Source: Nemertoderma westbladi (taxonomy: Eukaryota; Xenacoelomorpha; Nemertodermatida; Nemertodermatidae). From it: DNA of 64,000 nt. Of this stretch, positions 42,389 to 53,436 are shown piece after piece (within the stretch, counting starts at the first letter, position 1; each line of letters starts with the position of its first letter). Both the position numbers and the translations under genes were made by a program. The notes under the pieces are model-generated. The model made no database searches and was not told the DNA's origin. It worked only from the letters and a program-made list of their open reading frames with translations. The stretch lies in contig JAUCBJ010007533.1 of assembly GCA_032718475.1 (NCBI GenBank), positions 29,353-93,352 of the forward strand, given 5' to 3'.

Positions 42389-42955
42389 TTATCGATCATC
42401 AGCCTCGCTACTGAACGCATTCAAAGAAGACGAATCGCTGATGGCGCACTCAGCCATCCCGAGATCGTCATCCGAGGAAGACACCGAGTCGATCCTTCGG
42501 GGTTTATCTTGGAGCGCGTCGGTGAGCGTGCGGAAGTCGTCCACGTACCAGGCGGCCTCCTTGCGGACGCGCTCCCGCACGATGTTCCCCCCGAACCCGA
42601 TGAAGGCGTCCGCCGGCGGACAGGCCTCCAGGTCGGTGGCCCCGTCCCCTATCATGACCACCCGGTTGTGGTTGTAGATCTCGCGAATCATCCGGATCGC
42701 TTCCCCCTTCCCGCCGGACATTGAGGTCGGCTGGCTCTCGTCGAACCCCCAGTAGCGGCCGTCCGCCGTGAACAGCAGCTCGTTGGCGACCACGTGGTTG
42801 CTGGGGATACCCAGTTGGGTCGCCGCCGGCTCTATGAGGGTCCGGAATCCCCCGGACACCAGGAACACCATGACTCCCCGGCGGTGTAACGCCCGGACTA
42901 ATTCCCGGACGCCCGGGGTTAGGAGAGGCGGGTAGGTGTCGATGAACGCGCGAAC
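42389..42955 (-). CDS. PSPH: PSPH terminal exon (motifs II and III)
   Basis: 188 codons plus TAA stop. Begins VRAFIDTYPPLLTPGVREL and carries SGGFR, SGGKGE, GDGATDLEACPPADAF. GC-rich against the AT-rich surroundings. The ATG a few codons upstream at 42970 is inside the intron and should not be used. Confidence 0.92.
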   Translation of the reverse strand, partial: VRAFIDTYPPLLTPGVRELVRALHRRGVMVFLVSGGFRTLIEPAATQLGIPSNHVVANELLFTADGRYWGFDESQPTSMSGGKGEAIRMIREIYNHNRVVMIGDGATDLEACPPADAFIGFGGNIVRERVRKEAAWYVDDFRTLTDALQDKPRRIDSVSSSDDDLGMAECAISDSSSLNAFSSEADDR

Positions 42956-44281
42956 CTGCGATAAAGTCACTCGTTTATTATATACTAATTAAAAATAAAT
43001 AGACCCCCAAAGTAATTACAGCCCATGTGAAATATACCAGGTTTTATTTCATTAAAAACCCAGGTTACAGAATCGAACCAAAACAATAAATGAATTAGTA
43101 CTGGTTGGACGCTATAAAACACTTAAGGATAAATTTAAAAAATACAAATTCTTCATATAAAAAATTCCAGTAGAATATCGACCGAAAATTCAAAATGAAT
43201 TATTCAGCTACCGGACCGGTACATTAAAAAAATCTGTATCTTAATCTTAAATATATAACTTGATGATGATTTCTGGCCAAAATTGCTTTATTAGAGTAGA
43301 GTAGTGCGGCTTTGGGCGAATGAAAACGTGTAAACATTGCTAAATGAGATTTAAAATAAAATTAATTTAATGGACGTCAAAATAGGAACATTTTTATGAC
43401 AGTAAAGTCTCATAAACTTTTTGTTCATAAATAAGTTTCACACGTCATAATTGAGGGAGGGAAAGGAGAAGGTTATAGAGGCAGGCTTTTCTAACGAAAA
43501 TAATAAACGATCATTTTACCAATTGAGGGAAACCATATGGTCAGAAAGTCAGTATCAGTAGTCACTCTAAAACCAAAAAAAACAGGCAGTAAATAGGTAC
43601 CGGCAGTCCGGCGCGCAGCTGTATAATGACAATTAGAAACGGTTGAAACAACGGTGGTCCCCAAAGTAACAACATCAAGACCCCATAAATGAAATGACTA
43701 GGGTAGGGTAGGTATCCTAAAATCCTATCTGAATGTGGCATTAAACAAAATAAAAATTAATTAACTCGATGTGTAAACCAAACCATCGTTCCCCAGATTT
43801 TCACCAGGGGAAGTTCAAGTTGGTGAGGTGCAAACCCCAGAACCCGAGCTAATGCTTTATAGTTTTACCATACCGTTTCCGGTAGCCTTATGTACAGTGA
43901 AAGGGAAGGTCCCTCCCCCACCTGTGTTATAGTCGGTCGTATTATATTCAACCGCTCCTTCAAAGCGACTCTGAATGTGACCCCGCCCCCCATCGCCTTC
44001 AGTGTCCACTCCTCAACCTTCTTGCCAACGTTACAGAACCTAGCGAGACAATCAATCCCCTCGTCCTGTATCACGGTGGAGTCCACATCCATACACACCG
44101 CGTCGCGTTTCGTAAGATTGCGCCAAATCTCCCGTGTTTCTGAGCTTGTCGGGAGACCACCTGACCCGCTGAAGTGACTGCTACACGAGTTGCGTTTTGT
44201 TCGTTTGGGTCTAAGGAGTTGAGTTTCTGATTTATTCAGTTGGTAGGAAGTCCGTGGTAATGTATGTGTTACTCTCGGCAT
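42389..44281 (-). CDS. PSPH: Phosphoserine phosphatase, two coding exons visible
   Basis: Hydrolyses L-3-phosphoserine to serine in the cytosol, the last step of de novo serine synthesis. Exons 44281-43922 and 42955-42389 join in phase 0 (donor CACAG|GTGGGG, acceptor TTATCGCAG) to 308 aa. HAD motifs: DVDST with nucleophile D65; S154 in FLVSGGFR; K203 in SGGKGE; and GDGATD (D224, D228). The core closely follows animal PSPH (human about 225 aa). There are two oddities: about 50 extra residues at the N-terminus, Arg/Ser-rich and poor in acids, and a ~40-residue Ser/Asp-rich C-terminal extension. The N-terminal part may be intronic, because CTTCAG and GGTCAG acceptor-like sites lie just upstream of the conserved start; a separate first exon would then be missing from this model. 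Confidence 0.9.
42956..43921 (-). other. PSPH intron
   Basis: 966 bp with GT/AG ends, AT-rich, no nested gene. A GGGAAAGGAGAAGGTTATAG block near 43458 resembles the dispersed GGAAAGGAGCAGGTTAC motif. Confidence 0.8.
43922..44281 (-). CDS. PSPH: PSPH N-terminal exon (catalytic Asp)
   Basis: 120 codons from the ATG at 44281. The conserved part starts near TREIWRNLTKRDAVCMDVDST and runs to ERLNIIRPTITQ. Confidence is high for the 3' two thirds and low for the first ~45 codons. Confidence 0.82.
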
Positions 44282-46089
44282 CGTTAGAATTTGTTACCGT
44301 ACCCGTATTCAGGTATTTAATTAATATCTTTGAAATAAAACAATATCAAAACAGAAAATTACTAAACTAAACAGCTAAATACATAAATACGAAATACTAT
44401 GGAATAACTAAGGGTACTGTAGTGTAGTGCTATAGTATTCCAGTATTCCAAATACTGAAATAATGATTTTACTGATTACCAAATTCAGAATTTGGAACTC
44501 CATAGCGGAATACCGGGTACCGGCTACATTACCCATTACCGTCAGACCGTAATGTGTTTTAAAAACATTCTTTTAACAGTTTGAGTTAGGCCTAAGGCCA
44601 ACAATTTTTTATTCAGAATCTCTACACCCCCAGCGGGTTAAATTATATTTAATAACAAAGTATTGAAAATTATTAGCACAATTATTTAGATATAATAATA
44701 ATGAATATAATAATGTGTAAATAAGAGAGTGAGTGAATATGTTGGCAGGTTGGTGGCTATGGCTAGTCATGAGAAAGTTGAGCACGGCTTGGGCAGTGTA
44801 AGCGGACGAGAGCATGGTAGCGATCCTTGGCAGGTTGGTCACAGTATCGGCATCGGCAATCTTCTCCGAGTTTGTGGAATGGTGTTTGGTTGTTGCAGAG
44901 TTTGAAGTGGAAGCCGTGAACTGTCATGCGAGTTATTGAGTGACGGTTTATTTAATTTAGGCAAACCGCAACCGTAGTATAGTAAGTTAGGTTATCGGCC
45001 TACCGGTACCACATATCGGTGGGTGAGTACAAAACAAAGACCCAATTATAAAGACCTGCAAAATCTTGTACTGTACCATGAGTTAACATTCGTTTATTGT
45101 TTTGGTTCACCCAACAGTCAACACGCCTCTGTAACCTGCTCCTTTTCTACCCTCAGAACCTGCTCCTTTAAATGGCAATGGGACCTACGGTCCTACCAGT
45201 AACGCGACTGTTTTGTTTTGAAACGGGCAGTAAAGTCTTTAGTCTTTGTTTTGTACTCACCCCATACTGCCATATCGGTAGCCTATTTCCTAGCCAAAGT
45301 ACCGGTACAAAAGTAAAAAGACTAAGAAAAATCATTTCACACATTTTGTTATCCCTGAGATAGTTTCACCACAGGAATGATTCCATTCAAGTACAAACCA
45401 ACCAATATAACCAGTTTCCTAATTATGTGGCCTCATAAAAGCAACCAATAGGTAGTGAGTTTGGATTCCACAAGAAATGTCCATAATGTTTTATTGGGTA
45501 GTGAATGTGTGCTGCCTTGTCATAAACAAAACAAGGCTATGGATGACGCAATACTTTCTTGCTAGTCAATGGAACCAGTATTATGTTATACTCTATGGGA
45601 TGATATTCTAGTTCAGTACATTATACAGCTACTGATATGCTACAGATGGCGTCGCTGCCACATTGCTGCATTGTTACACATTAACCAACCAGAAAATTAT
45701 ATGGCGGAAATTTCCTTAGCTAAGTTCAATTTCCTCTTGATTGAGACGTGGAAAATTCCTAAAGAGAGATTATTATGCCAGGGTTTCTTAAATAAAACAG
45801 TAAATATTGCTTAAAATCGTTAAACAGCCTTAAACCGTGACCGGCGGTGACCGCGGGTGACCGACGGTAAGTAAATATTATTTTTGTCTGTGGAAAAAAT
45901 TGGCCGCATTCAGCCACCGTATTAAACGGCCTGAAACAACTGGAAACAACCTGACTCAAACTCAAATCTTAATGAGATTGCATGAAATTTGAAACAGTTA
46001 GTTTCACCTCCCTCCTCCTTGCTGGGTGAGCCAGAATTTTTATTTTTGCTTTCATTCTTTAGCTACAAGCGTTGGAAAAAAGGTGTCTA
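44282..46089. other. Upstream flank of PSPH
   Basis: No supported gene. A 44770-44900 segment read on the - strand gives CRYCDQPAKDRYHALVRLHC, which faintly recalls the C-terminal zinc motif of some LINE proteins. At 45085-45165 GTTTATTGTTTTGGTTCA and GTAACCTGCTCCTTTTC form the dispersed motif pair described in the findings. Confidence 0.4.
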
Positions 46090-46099
46090 TGACGATATT

Positions 46100-48462
46100 G
46101 CACCGTTACACGTTACACGTTACAAGTCCCAGATAGACCATATTCTGTTTCGTAGGAAGTACAGGAGCTCTATACAAGATTGTAATGCATTTACACTTCG
46201 ACCCTTCTCCAGTGATCACCGCCTTATTGTGGCCAAGGTAAGACTTAGTCTGCGTGCTAGCAGAACAACGAAATCTGCCTTGCCGCGGCATGACTGGTCA
46301 TCTCTGTTGCAACAGCCAAGTGTAAGATCCAGCTTCACACTACAGCCGAGCAACAGGTATGAGGTTCTTGCCTCTGAGGCGGCAGATCACTGTGAGGGCT
46401 ACTGTATACTGCCTTCACAGAAGCAGTTAAGTTAGCAGCTGCAGAAACAGTTCCTGTATACCCTCGAAACAGGAAAAGGGCCCCCTGGACTGACAACAAG
46501 AAGTGCCGAAATGACCTATATAAGGCGCAGAAAGAGTCCCGACTCAAACAGACTACAGCGGCCATGAATGCAGTTAAGGCTGCATCTAGGTCCCTGAACA
46601 GGCAGTACTCTGTTAATCAACAGGAGCTAATAAACCAACAGGTTGATGCCATCAATGATGCTGACGACAGCAGGCAATCATCCCAGGCATGGAAATCGAT
46701 CAACTTGCTTACTGGGCGGAAAAGCCAACCAACACCAAGGTTAAGGCTGAATCACCAGCCGATCGCCCACTTTGAAAAGCTCCCCAATAATGACAGGGTA
46801 TTGCCTGATAACTTTATAGAAGCAAAAGTGTCTGAGTCTGTACTCCCAGATATTTCCATTGGCGATATCTCCTTTGCAGAAGTGAAGGCTGCTGCAAAGA
46901 GCATTAAGACCAATCGTGCCAGTGGAGTAGATGGTGTTCCCCCTGAGGTCTTTAAAATACCTGAGTGTTTAAAGCTCATCTATCCCATCATAGTAGACAT
47001 GTACCGTACAACAAGAGTCCCACAAGAAATGAAAACAAATAAGTTGGTGCCAGTTCCCAAGAAGGGCAACTTAACACTCTATGGTTCTTTTCGGGGAATC
47101 TCATTGACTCGATTGCTGCAAAGCTATACAATAGAATACTATTAAATCGCATCAGGGATCCCATTGAGAGACTGCTCCGTGGAAATCAGAATGGGTTCTG
47201 TAAAGGTCGTGGGACCATGGAGCCCATTTTGGCACTTAGAAGGATAATAATTGAAGAGTTATCAAAAAAGAAAGACAGGCATCTGGCTGTTATCTTTGTT
47301 GACTTCTTCAAGGCCTTTGATTCAGTCTCTCGCTCACGTATGTTCAGCATACTTTCATTATATGGGATTCCTGATGAAATTATTGCAGCAATCAGATCAG
47401 TATACGATGGTTCGACAACATTTGTGTCTACTGTTGATGGTGACACAGAACCATTTGAAGTGTTATGGGGCGTCCTCCAGGGAGACATACTTGCACCATT
47501 CTTGTTCATAATTGTGGTTGCCTATTTTCTACGCATGTCCTTAGATCATCATAATGATGATGGGGTGATGATAACTCCACCTACTGGCTCCAGAAGTCGA
47601 GGAAATCTTTCCAAGTACCTAGCTAATCTAGATTTTGCTGATGACTTAGGAGTACTCTCAGAATCACAAGAGGGAGCCCAACGGCTCCTCAGCTCATTAG
47701 AACATGCTGCTTCTAGTGTTGGTCTTTTTATTAACTCCAGAAAGACCAAAATTTTGACAGTTAACTTTGAAAGTCCTCAGCAAGTCTCTGATCGGATGAG
47801 CATAAGCTCAAAATATGGTATGCTTGAGCATGTGGACGACTTCTGTTACCTGGGATCATGGATCCGGAAGTCAGGTGAGGACCTTCGAATACGTAAGGGA
47901 AAGGCATGGGCAGCCTTGAATAGGCTTTCCAGGATTTGGAAGTCACCGAGAATTAATCGGAAACTTAAGGTCCGATTATTTAGAGCAGCAGTAGTTCCAG
48001 TACTCCTCTATGGGAGTCCATGCTGGGCTCTAACTGCTGAGGACACCAAATCTCTGGATGGCACATTCACAAGATTTCTACGCCGGGTTCATTGTGTCAT
48101 GTACAATGCACACATCTCCAACCAGACACTATATAACATTGGAGGTTTCTCATTGGTTCCCCCAAGCTTGACACTAGAACAAAATCGCCTCCGCTTTGCA
48201 GGACATTGTTTCGCCGTGAGGACCAACCAGTGCATAATCTTGTACTTTGGCAGCCTCATGGAGTGAATAAGCATGGTGGACAGCCCATGACTTTCTTGAG
48301 ACGCATCTTAAAGGACAGTGGCCTTGAAGATGCGGATGATCTAGCAAATGTCATGGGTGATAGGGAGTTGTGGCGGTGCAATTTTGTCGATAAGCCGGCA
48401 CAGCATTCTTAAAAATGCAGCTGCAATGCAGCATGCCGATCCTAGTAGTAGTAGTAGTAGTT
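46100..48462 (+). mobile_element. Frame-broken LINE copy (APE endonuclease end, RT, tail)
   Basis: Reads on the + strand. Starts within the AP-type endonuclease (YKSQIDHILFRRKYRSS, SSDHRLIVAKVRLSLRAS), then linker, then RT: NRASGVDGVPPEVFK, VPVPKKGN, FVDFFKAFDSV, GVLQGDILAPFLF, FADDLGV (catalytic Asp pair kept), YLGSWIRKSG, LLYGSPCWALTAED. Then the ending [17 protein letters not shown]. Several frameshifts break it (around 46430, 47100, 48210), so it is dead. It ends GCAGCATGCCGATCC plus a TAG microsatellite tail. RTE-like by overall look; clade not certain. At least three other copies lie in this window. Confidence 0.88.
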
Positions 48463-50199
48463 ACACCGCGGTTATTCTTCAACCTTATAGTGATTTGTTG
48501 GTACTGTTAGAAAGCTGGTTGTGCAAGGATTCCAAATATGTAACACAATCTGGATTTCGTCTTAAAATAGCTGGGGTATGCGTATGAATGGTTATGTGTA
48601 ATGTGGAATGCCAAGATAATCGACTACAGTAACTACTACAACTGTACAGTACCTATCTATTACCTGTAGGACTAACGGTTTGTGTTAGACCTTTACGATT
48701 ACGAACTGTACATCTTCTATGTGACAATTCGGGGCACATGTTACCCCTTTCTAGCTGAATAATTTTATACTATTATCTTAAAAAATTATATTGCATATTA
48801 TCTTAAATAATTATATTATCATAATATAATTATTATGCTCTCATAAAAAATTATATTGTAAAAAAAATGATATTGCCATTTATCATAAATAATATATTAA
48901 TTTAAATAATTATATTGTATATTATTTTAAATAATCATATATAATTATGATCTAATGAGAACTGAGGAAGCTTATACTGTAGATATACATATCATATGAA
49001 ATATAAAAGTTTATGTCTCATTAATTAATTATACTACAACTACAGTACCACAAACTCCAAAATTAACACTAATTTAAATGGGTAGGTCCTAATACACTGT
49101 ACCAGCACCAACAAGAGACGGGTATGTATTGGATTTAAGTCACTTTCAGTTATGCAGAGTAGGCCTACTGGAGGGTGTTGTAGGGTGTACCTATTAAATA
49201 TATTATAATAAAGTAATGTTTCGTAGAGTATTTTGTGCGTGTGTGGGGGGGTGTGTGTGTGTGTGTGTGTGTGTGTAAGTGTGTGTGTGTGGGGGGGGGG
49301 GGGGGGGGGGGGGCTAGATATTAATCATAAACACACAGTTTATTCTAATGCGCCCTCCACCGCTCTTTACGACTTGAGTGACATATCTAATTGACAGTAA
49401 GTATTTGATATTGATTTTTGTTGGCTGGTAATATTATAGTGTGCCAGTAGTGGAATAGTAGGCCTAAGATGGGGGACGTATGAGTATTATATTGTAAGGT
49501 ACAGTACTGTACTGTATATTATGTAAGGTTATACGGTATATAGTAGTGCCCTTGGCTAAATCAAAACTGACCCTGGGGGGGGGGGGGGGGGGTGTAAAAC
49601 ACCGAACAGGTAATAGTAATACTGTACCTACTAATACAATGTCGGATGAGATTGCTGTTACCACCAAATCACTGATGTCACTGAATTAATATTTCTCTGT
49701 AGCCATTGACCCGATGTGTTCCTTCTAAAACTACCAACTGCTTCCTGACTAACATGTAAACAAAAATACTTTTTTTAACTAAAACTAAAAAATCATTCAA
49801 TAGCAACATATTGAATAAAATGCGCAACATTTTGGAACAAAGTGCGCAATTTTTGAATCAAATGTCGCATTTTTTTTAAACAAAGTCCGCATTTCATTAG
49901 AAACGGCAGCCTTTTCAAACTGCTCGCTCCTTTCCCGCAATTGTTAAGGATAACATTTATTGTTTTGGCTCCTCTGCAACCTGCATTTTCCCTCTATTGT
50001 TAACCACAACTACGAAATTTGGATTTGAAGGGAAATCAACTAAGCTTCCAAAAAAGAGTAATCGACACCATATGCTCTGCCAGAGGTCACAAAAGTTGAT
50101 TCTTGATACATTCTTAAAATCAATAATGATACATGGCTTTACTAAATAGTGTGTAGCAAGTAGGCCTACTACACTTACCATATGCATACCTGTTGTTGT
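48463..50199. other. AT-rich intergenic DNA with microsatellites
   Basis: No gene seen. It contains a GT microsatellite followed by about 25 G (49240-49312), a G-run of about 19 (49575-49593), and AT-rich DNA with GCATTTT/GCGCAA repeats near 49810-49910. Confidence 0.55.
49240..49312. repeat. GT microsatellite joined to a poly-G run
   Basis: Alternating GT over about 40 bp, ending in a run of about 25 G. Confidence 0.9.
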
Positions 50200-51830
50200 G
50201 ATGTTCTCAGCCATAACAGATCGTTCTGCATGTTCCTCAACTAATGCTGAAACAATCAATGATGCATCACTTCGAATTACTGTTTGATCCTCTTCACTCA
50301 AACAGTCTGTGATATTTTCAGGGTGAGTATGTGCCGATGTATTCTCTGCTAGTAACTCTAAACTAAGTTCGTCATCAGCTGTGCCAACTATATCAGCAAC
50401 TATTGAATCGGCAGGAAGATAATCTAAATTGGATTGCTGTACTGTAATCTAACATCATATACTCGATTATTAGAAAACAAAAACATCAACAGCTTCTCAA
50501 CTACATTGCGTCTAATAGTGGCTGGATGACGCGCCAATATCTTTTGTTTATCAGTCAATGAACCCACTAGTAATTAACGAAAATTACCATTCACTTGTGA
50601 GAATGAAACTGGTAATTCACAAGCTGGGGGTGTGTTAGGTTTACCAAATAACAGGACATGCGACTGCATTATTTTATTACTCTCCCCACGAATAATGTTA
50701 GTTCTCATGTATGGCTGCACCCGACTAACCAAAGCCAATTCCACAACAGTCACATCCTCAAACTCGTCTGGTAGACATCCAATAACAAACTGATTGGCGA
50801 TGGATAGTTTCGGTCGTTCAGTTTTACTATTTATAGAGTTCTTGCAGGTTCCACACAAGCCCATTATCACTCATCTCCCTTCCCTTTCTTACAAACGCCT
50901 TTGGAGATAACAGTAAACCCTTCAATCCCTGATGGAACTCAGCCACGCTGTACTGATCAATAAGTATCGGTGGTAAATCAAGTGCTGGATCAGGTTTAAG
51001 CTTTTTCTCATGAAGCTTACAAATAAACTTATCAGTGACAGTTAATGACTCACTTTTATTCAACCAAACTAGTTGCGTCACATACTCCACAAACTCTCAT
51101 ACCCATTCCATTATTACCAAGGTGATTGACAGCATCGGTCCACATTTCGTGTTGAATCGCTCTGTTAGGAATCAATAAACCAACGTCACTTGTATCAGTT
51201 ACTGATGTTGGTTTGGCTATTGTTACTCTATCCTCAGCATGAGTATCAGCAGTACCAGTAACACTAACAGACGCGGATGCTTCCACAATTGGATTACACA
51301 GTAGAATTCTGCACCTCATACTCGTATTCATCCTCTTTCTCTTGAGCCGACTTGCTCGATCAGAAGTTGATTCACCACTGAGTCGGACATTGGTGTTGAT
51401 CCTCTTTCTCTTGAGCCGACTTGCTCGATCAGAAGTTGATTCACCACTGAGTCGGACATTGGTGTTGATCCTCTTTCTCTTGAGCCGACTTGCTCGATCA
51501 GAAGTTGATTCACCACTGAGTCGGACATTGGTGTCGATCCTCTTTCTCTTGAGCCGACTTGCTCGATCAGAAGTTGATTCACCACTGAGTCGGACATTGG
51601 TGTTGATCCTCTTTCTCTTGAGCCGACTTGCTCGATCAGAAGTTGATTCACCACTGAGTCGGACATTGGCATTGACTCGGTCGGAAGTTGACTCAGAATC
51701 CCGATTGCAGCTATTCCAGATGGCATTCTTTGGAGACACTGAGCGCTCCCTACGGGTGACTCCAGCTCGAGTCTCTGCCTCATTCGACCCCTATTAGCAA
51801 ATTTACGACCTCGTTTCTGCAACATAATAA
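50200..51830 (-). pseudogene. Decayed Helitron-like ORF fragment
   Basis: On the - strand the broken frames include a CGTCKNSI CxxC site, then KLSIANQFVIGCLPDEFEDV and TVVELALVSRVQPYMRTNII. This pattern (CxxC, then P-x-LSLANG-x-WIG-x-IP, then a conserved LIARV block) is typical of the DUF6570/helitron-helicase-like region near the N-terminus of Helitron proteins. Upstream lie Arg/Ser-rich 23-residue repeats (51330-51680). Frameshifts near 50860 and 51080 and several stops show it is dead. No Rep HUH motif or helicase motif was found, so only the N-terminal portion remains. Confidence 0.5.
51330..51680. repeat. 69-bp coding-type tandem repeat (5 copies)
   Basis: Five near-identical 69-bp units containing CTTGAGCCGACTTGCTCGAT and CACTGAGTCGGACATTGGTG. 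Being a multiple of three it keeps open frames on both strands; on the - strand one frame reads TNVRLSGESTSDRASRLKRK per unit. It lies in the upstream part of the Helitron-like fragment. Confidence 0.93.
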
Positions 51831-52074
51831 TATGAACAACTATTCATTCAATCCAAATCAAATTGTTTTTAATTTACGAAAATAATCAACTTTGTTACTA
51901 TCTCACTCTAACGTAGGCAGTGAGCAAACATCAACTGTTAGTTTGTAATGTATTAACCTGTCAGCTGAATAGCTCTTTCCAGTTAATCCTATGGGAATAT
52001 CTATAAGGTTATACACTGCTATGTTAGGTGGCCAGCTGATTGGATTGTAAGCACTGGGCCGTTCAATTGTTTTA
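51831..52074. other. Spacer
   Basis: AT-rich, nothing recognised. Confidence 0.5.
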
Positions 52075-52812
52075 TACTACTAGGATCGGCATGCTGCATT
52101 GCAGCTGCATTTTTAGGAATGCTGTGCCGGCTTGTCAACAAAATTGCACCGCCACAACTCCCTATCACCCATGACATTTGCTAGATCATCCGTATCTTTA
52201 ATGTCAGTGTCCTTTAAGATGCGTCTCAAGAAAGTCATGGGCTGTCCACCATGCTTATTCACTCCATGAGGCTGCCAAAGTACAAGATTATGCACTGGCT
52301 GGTCCTCACGGCGAAAGCAATGTCCTGCAAAGCGGAGGCGATTTTGTTCTATTGTCAAGCTTGGGGGAACCAATGAGACACCTCCAATGTTATATAGTGT
52401 CTGGTTGGAGATGTGTGCATTGTACTTGACACAATGAACCCGGCGTAGCATTCTTGTGAATGTGCCATCCAGAGATTTGGTGTCCTCAGCAGTTAGAGCC
52501 CAGCATGGACTCCCGTAGAGGAGTACTGGAACTACTGCTGCTCTAAATAATCGGACCTTAAGTTTCCGATTAATTCTCGGTGACTTCCAAATCCTGGAAA
52601 GCCTATTCAAGGCTGCCCATGCCTTTCCCTTACGTATTCGAAGGTCCTCACCTGACTTCCGGATCCATGATCCTAGGTAACAGAAGTCGTCCACATGCTC
52701 AAGCATACCATCCTTTGAGCTTATGCTCATCTGATCAGAGACTTGCTGAGGACTTTCAAAGTTAACTGTCAGAATTTTGGTCTTTCTGGAGTTAATAAAA
52801 AGACCAACACTA
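52075..52812 (-). mobile_element. LINE copy, 5'-truncated, reverse orientation
   Basis: Same family as 46100-48462; covers the RT thumb region (GLFINSRKTKILTVNFES) to the end ([13 protein letters not shown]) and the 3' tail (CTACTAGGATCGGCATGCTG on the + strand). A single open frame of about 230 codons is intact, so this piece is young or recently copied. Confidence 0.88.
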
Positions 52813-53436
52813 GAACGCAATTGTTTTATAGGTTGATGTTAATGAATGAGGAGGGACCCAACTAACTCGACGTTTGTCTATGGACGGTCTCCTTAAACCA
52901 GATTGCTGTCTTTTCTAGATGAATCATATTATTCTGCTACCAATAATTTACTCTTTTAGACGAGTGCGTTTTTGCCGGACTAACAAATTTTGGCGGAGAC
53001 CTTTCGTGGGCGATATTTGAAAAGATTCTGAGGCTCAACTATGTTGCTCAGATGACTGAATATCCCAAATAAAAAAGTTGGTGCGAACTCGACGAGTTGA
53101 AATCGGTGAAATTAGATTTTAAATTTTCAAAATCGCTATTTTTCAGGGACTCCGTGGTCGAAATGCCACAAAAAATACACAGCCAAACCAAAATTCGTGT
53201 AGAGTTTGCTTTTAAAATTGTTGCATACCTGCTTGAGTTTTTGAGATATTGGGTGGTTATTCACACATACACACACACCTAAATAACCACATCTTTTTTT
53301 TAACGGCTCTACTCTTGATAAGAACTACCCTGGCCTATTAATATAATACAGTACCTACTTATCACGATTTGGTTATTTAAGAAAATTTGTCAACTTTGCG
53401 TTGCTATGGAGGGGGGTCCCGTTGCTAGGGAACACA
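52813..53436. other. Spacer between two LINE pieces
   Basis: AT-rich DNA without a gene. It separates a 3' LINE piece (52075-52812) from a longer piece lacking that 3' end (53437 onward). Confidence 0.5.

Noticed and set aside
51342-51797. + strand frame LILFLLSRLARSEVDSPLSRT as a gene
   Set aside because: Shadow of the 69-bp repeat, which keeps frames open on both strands because its length is a multiple of three.
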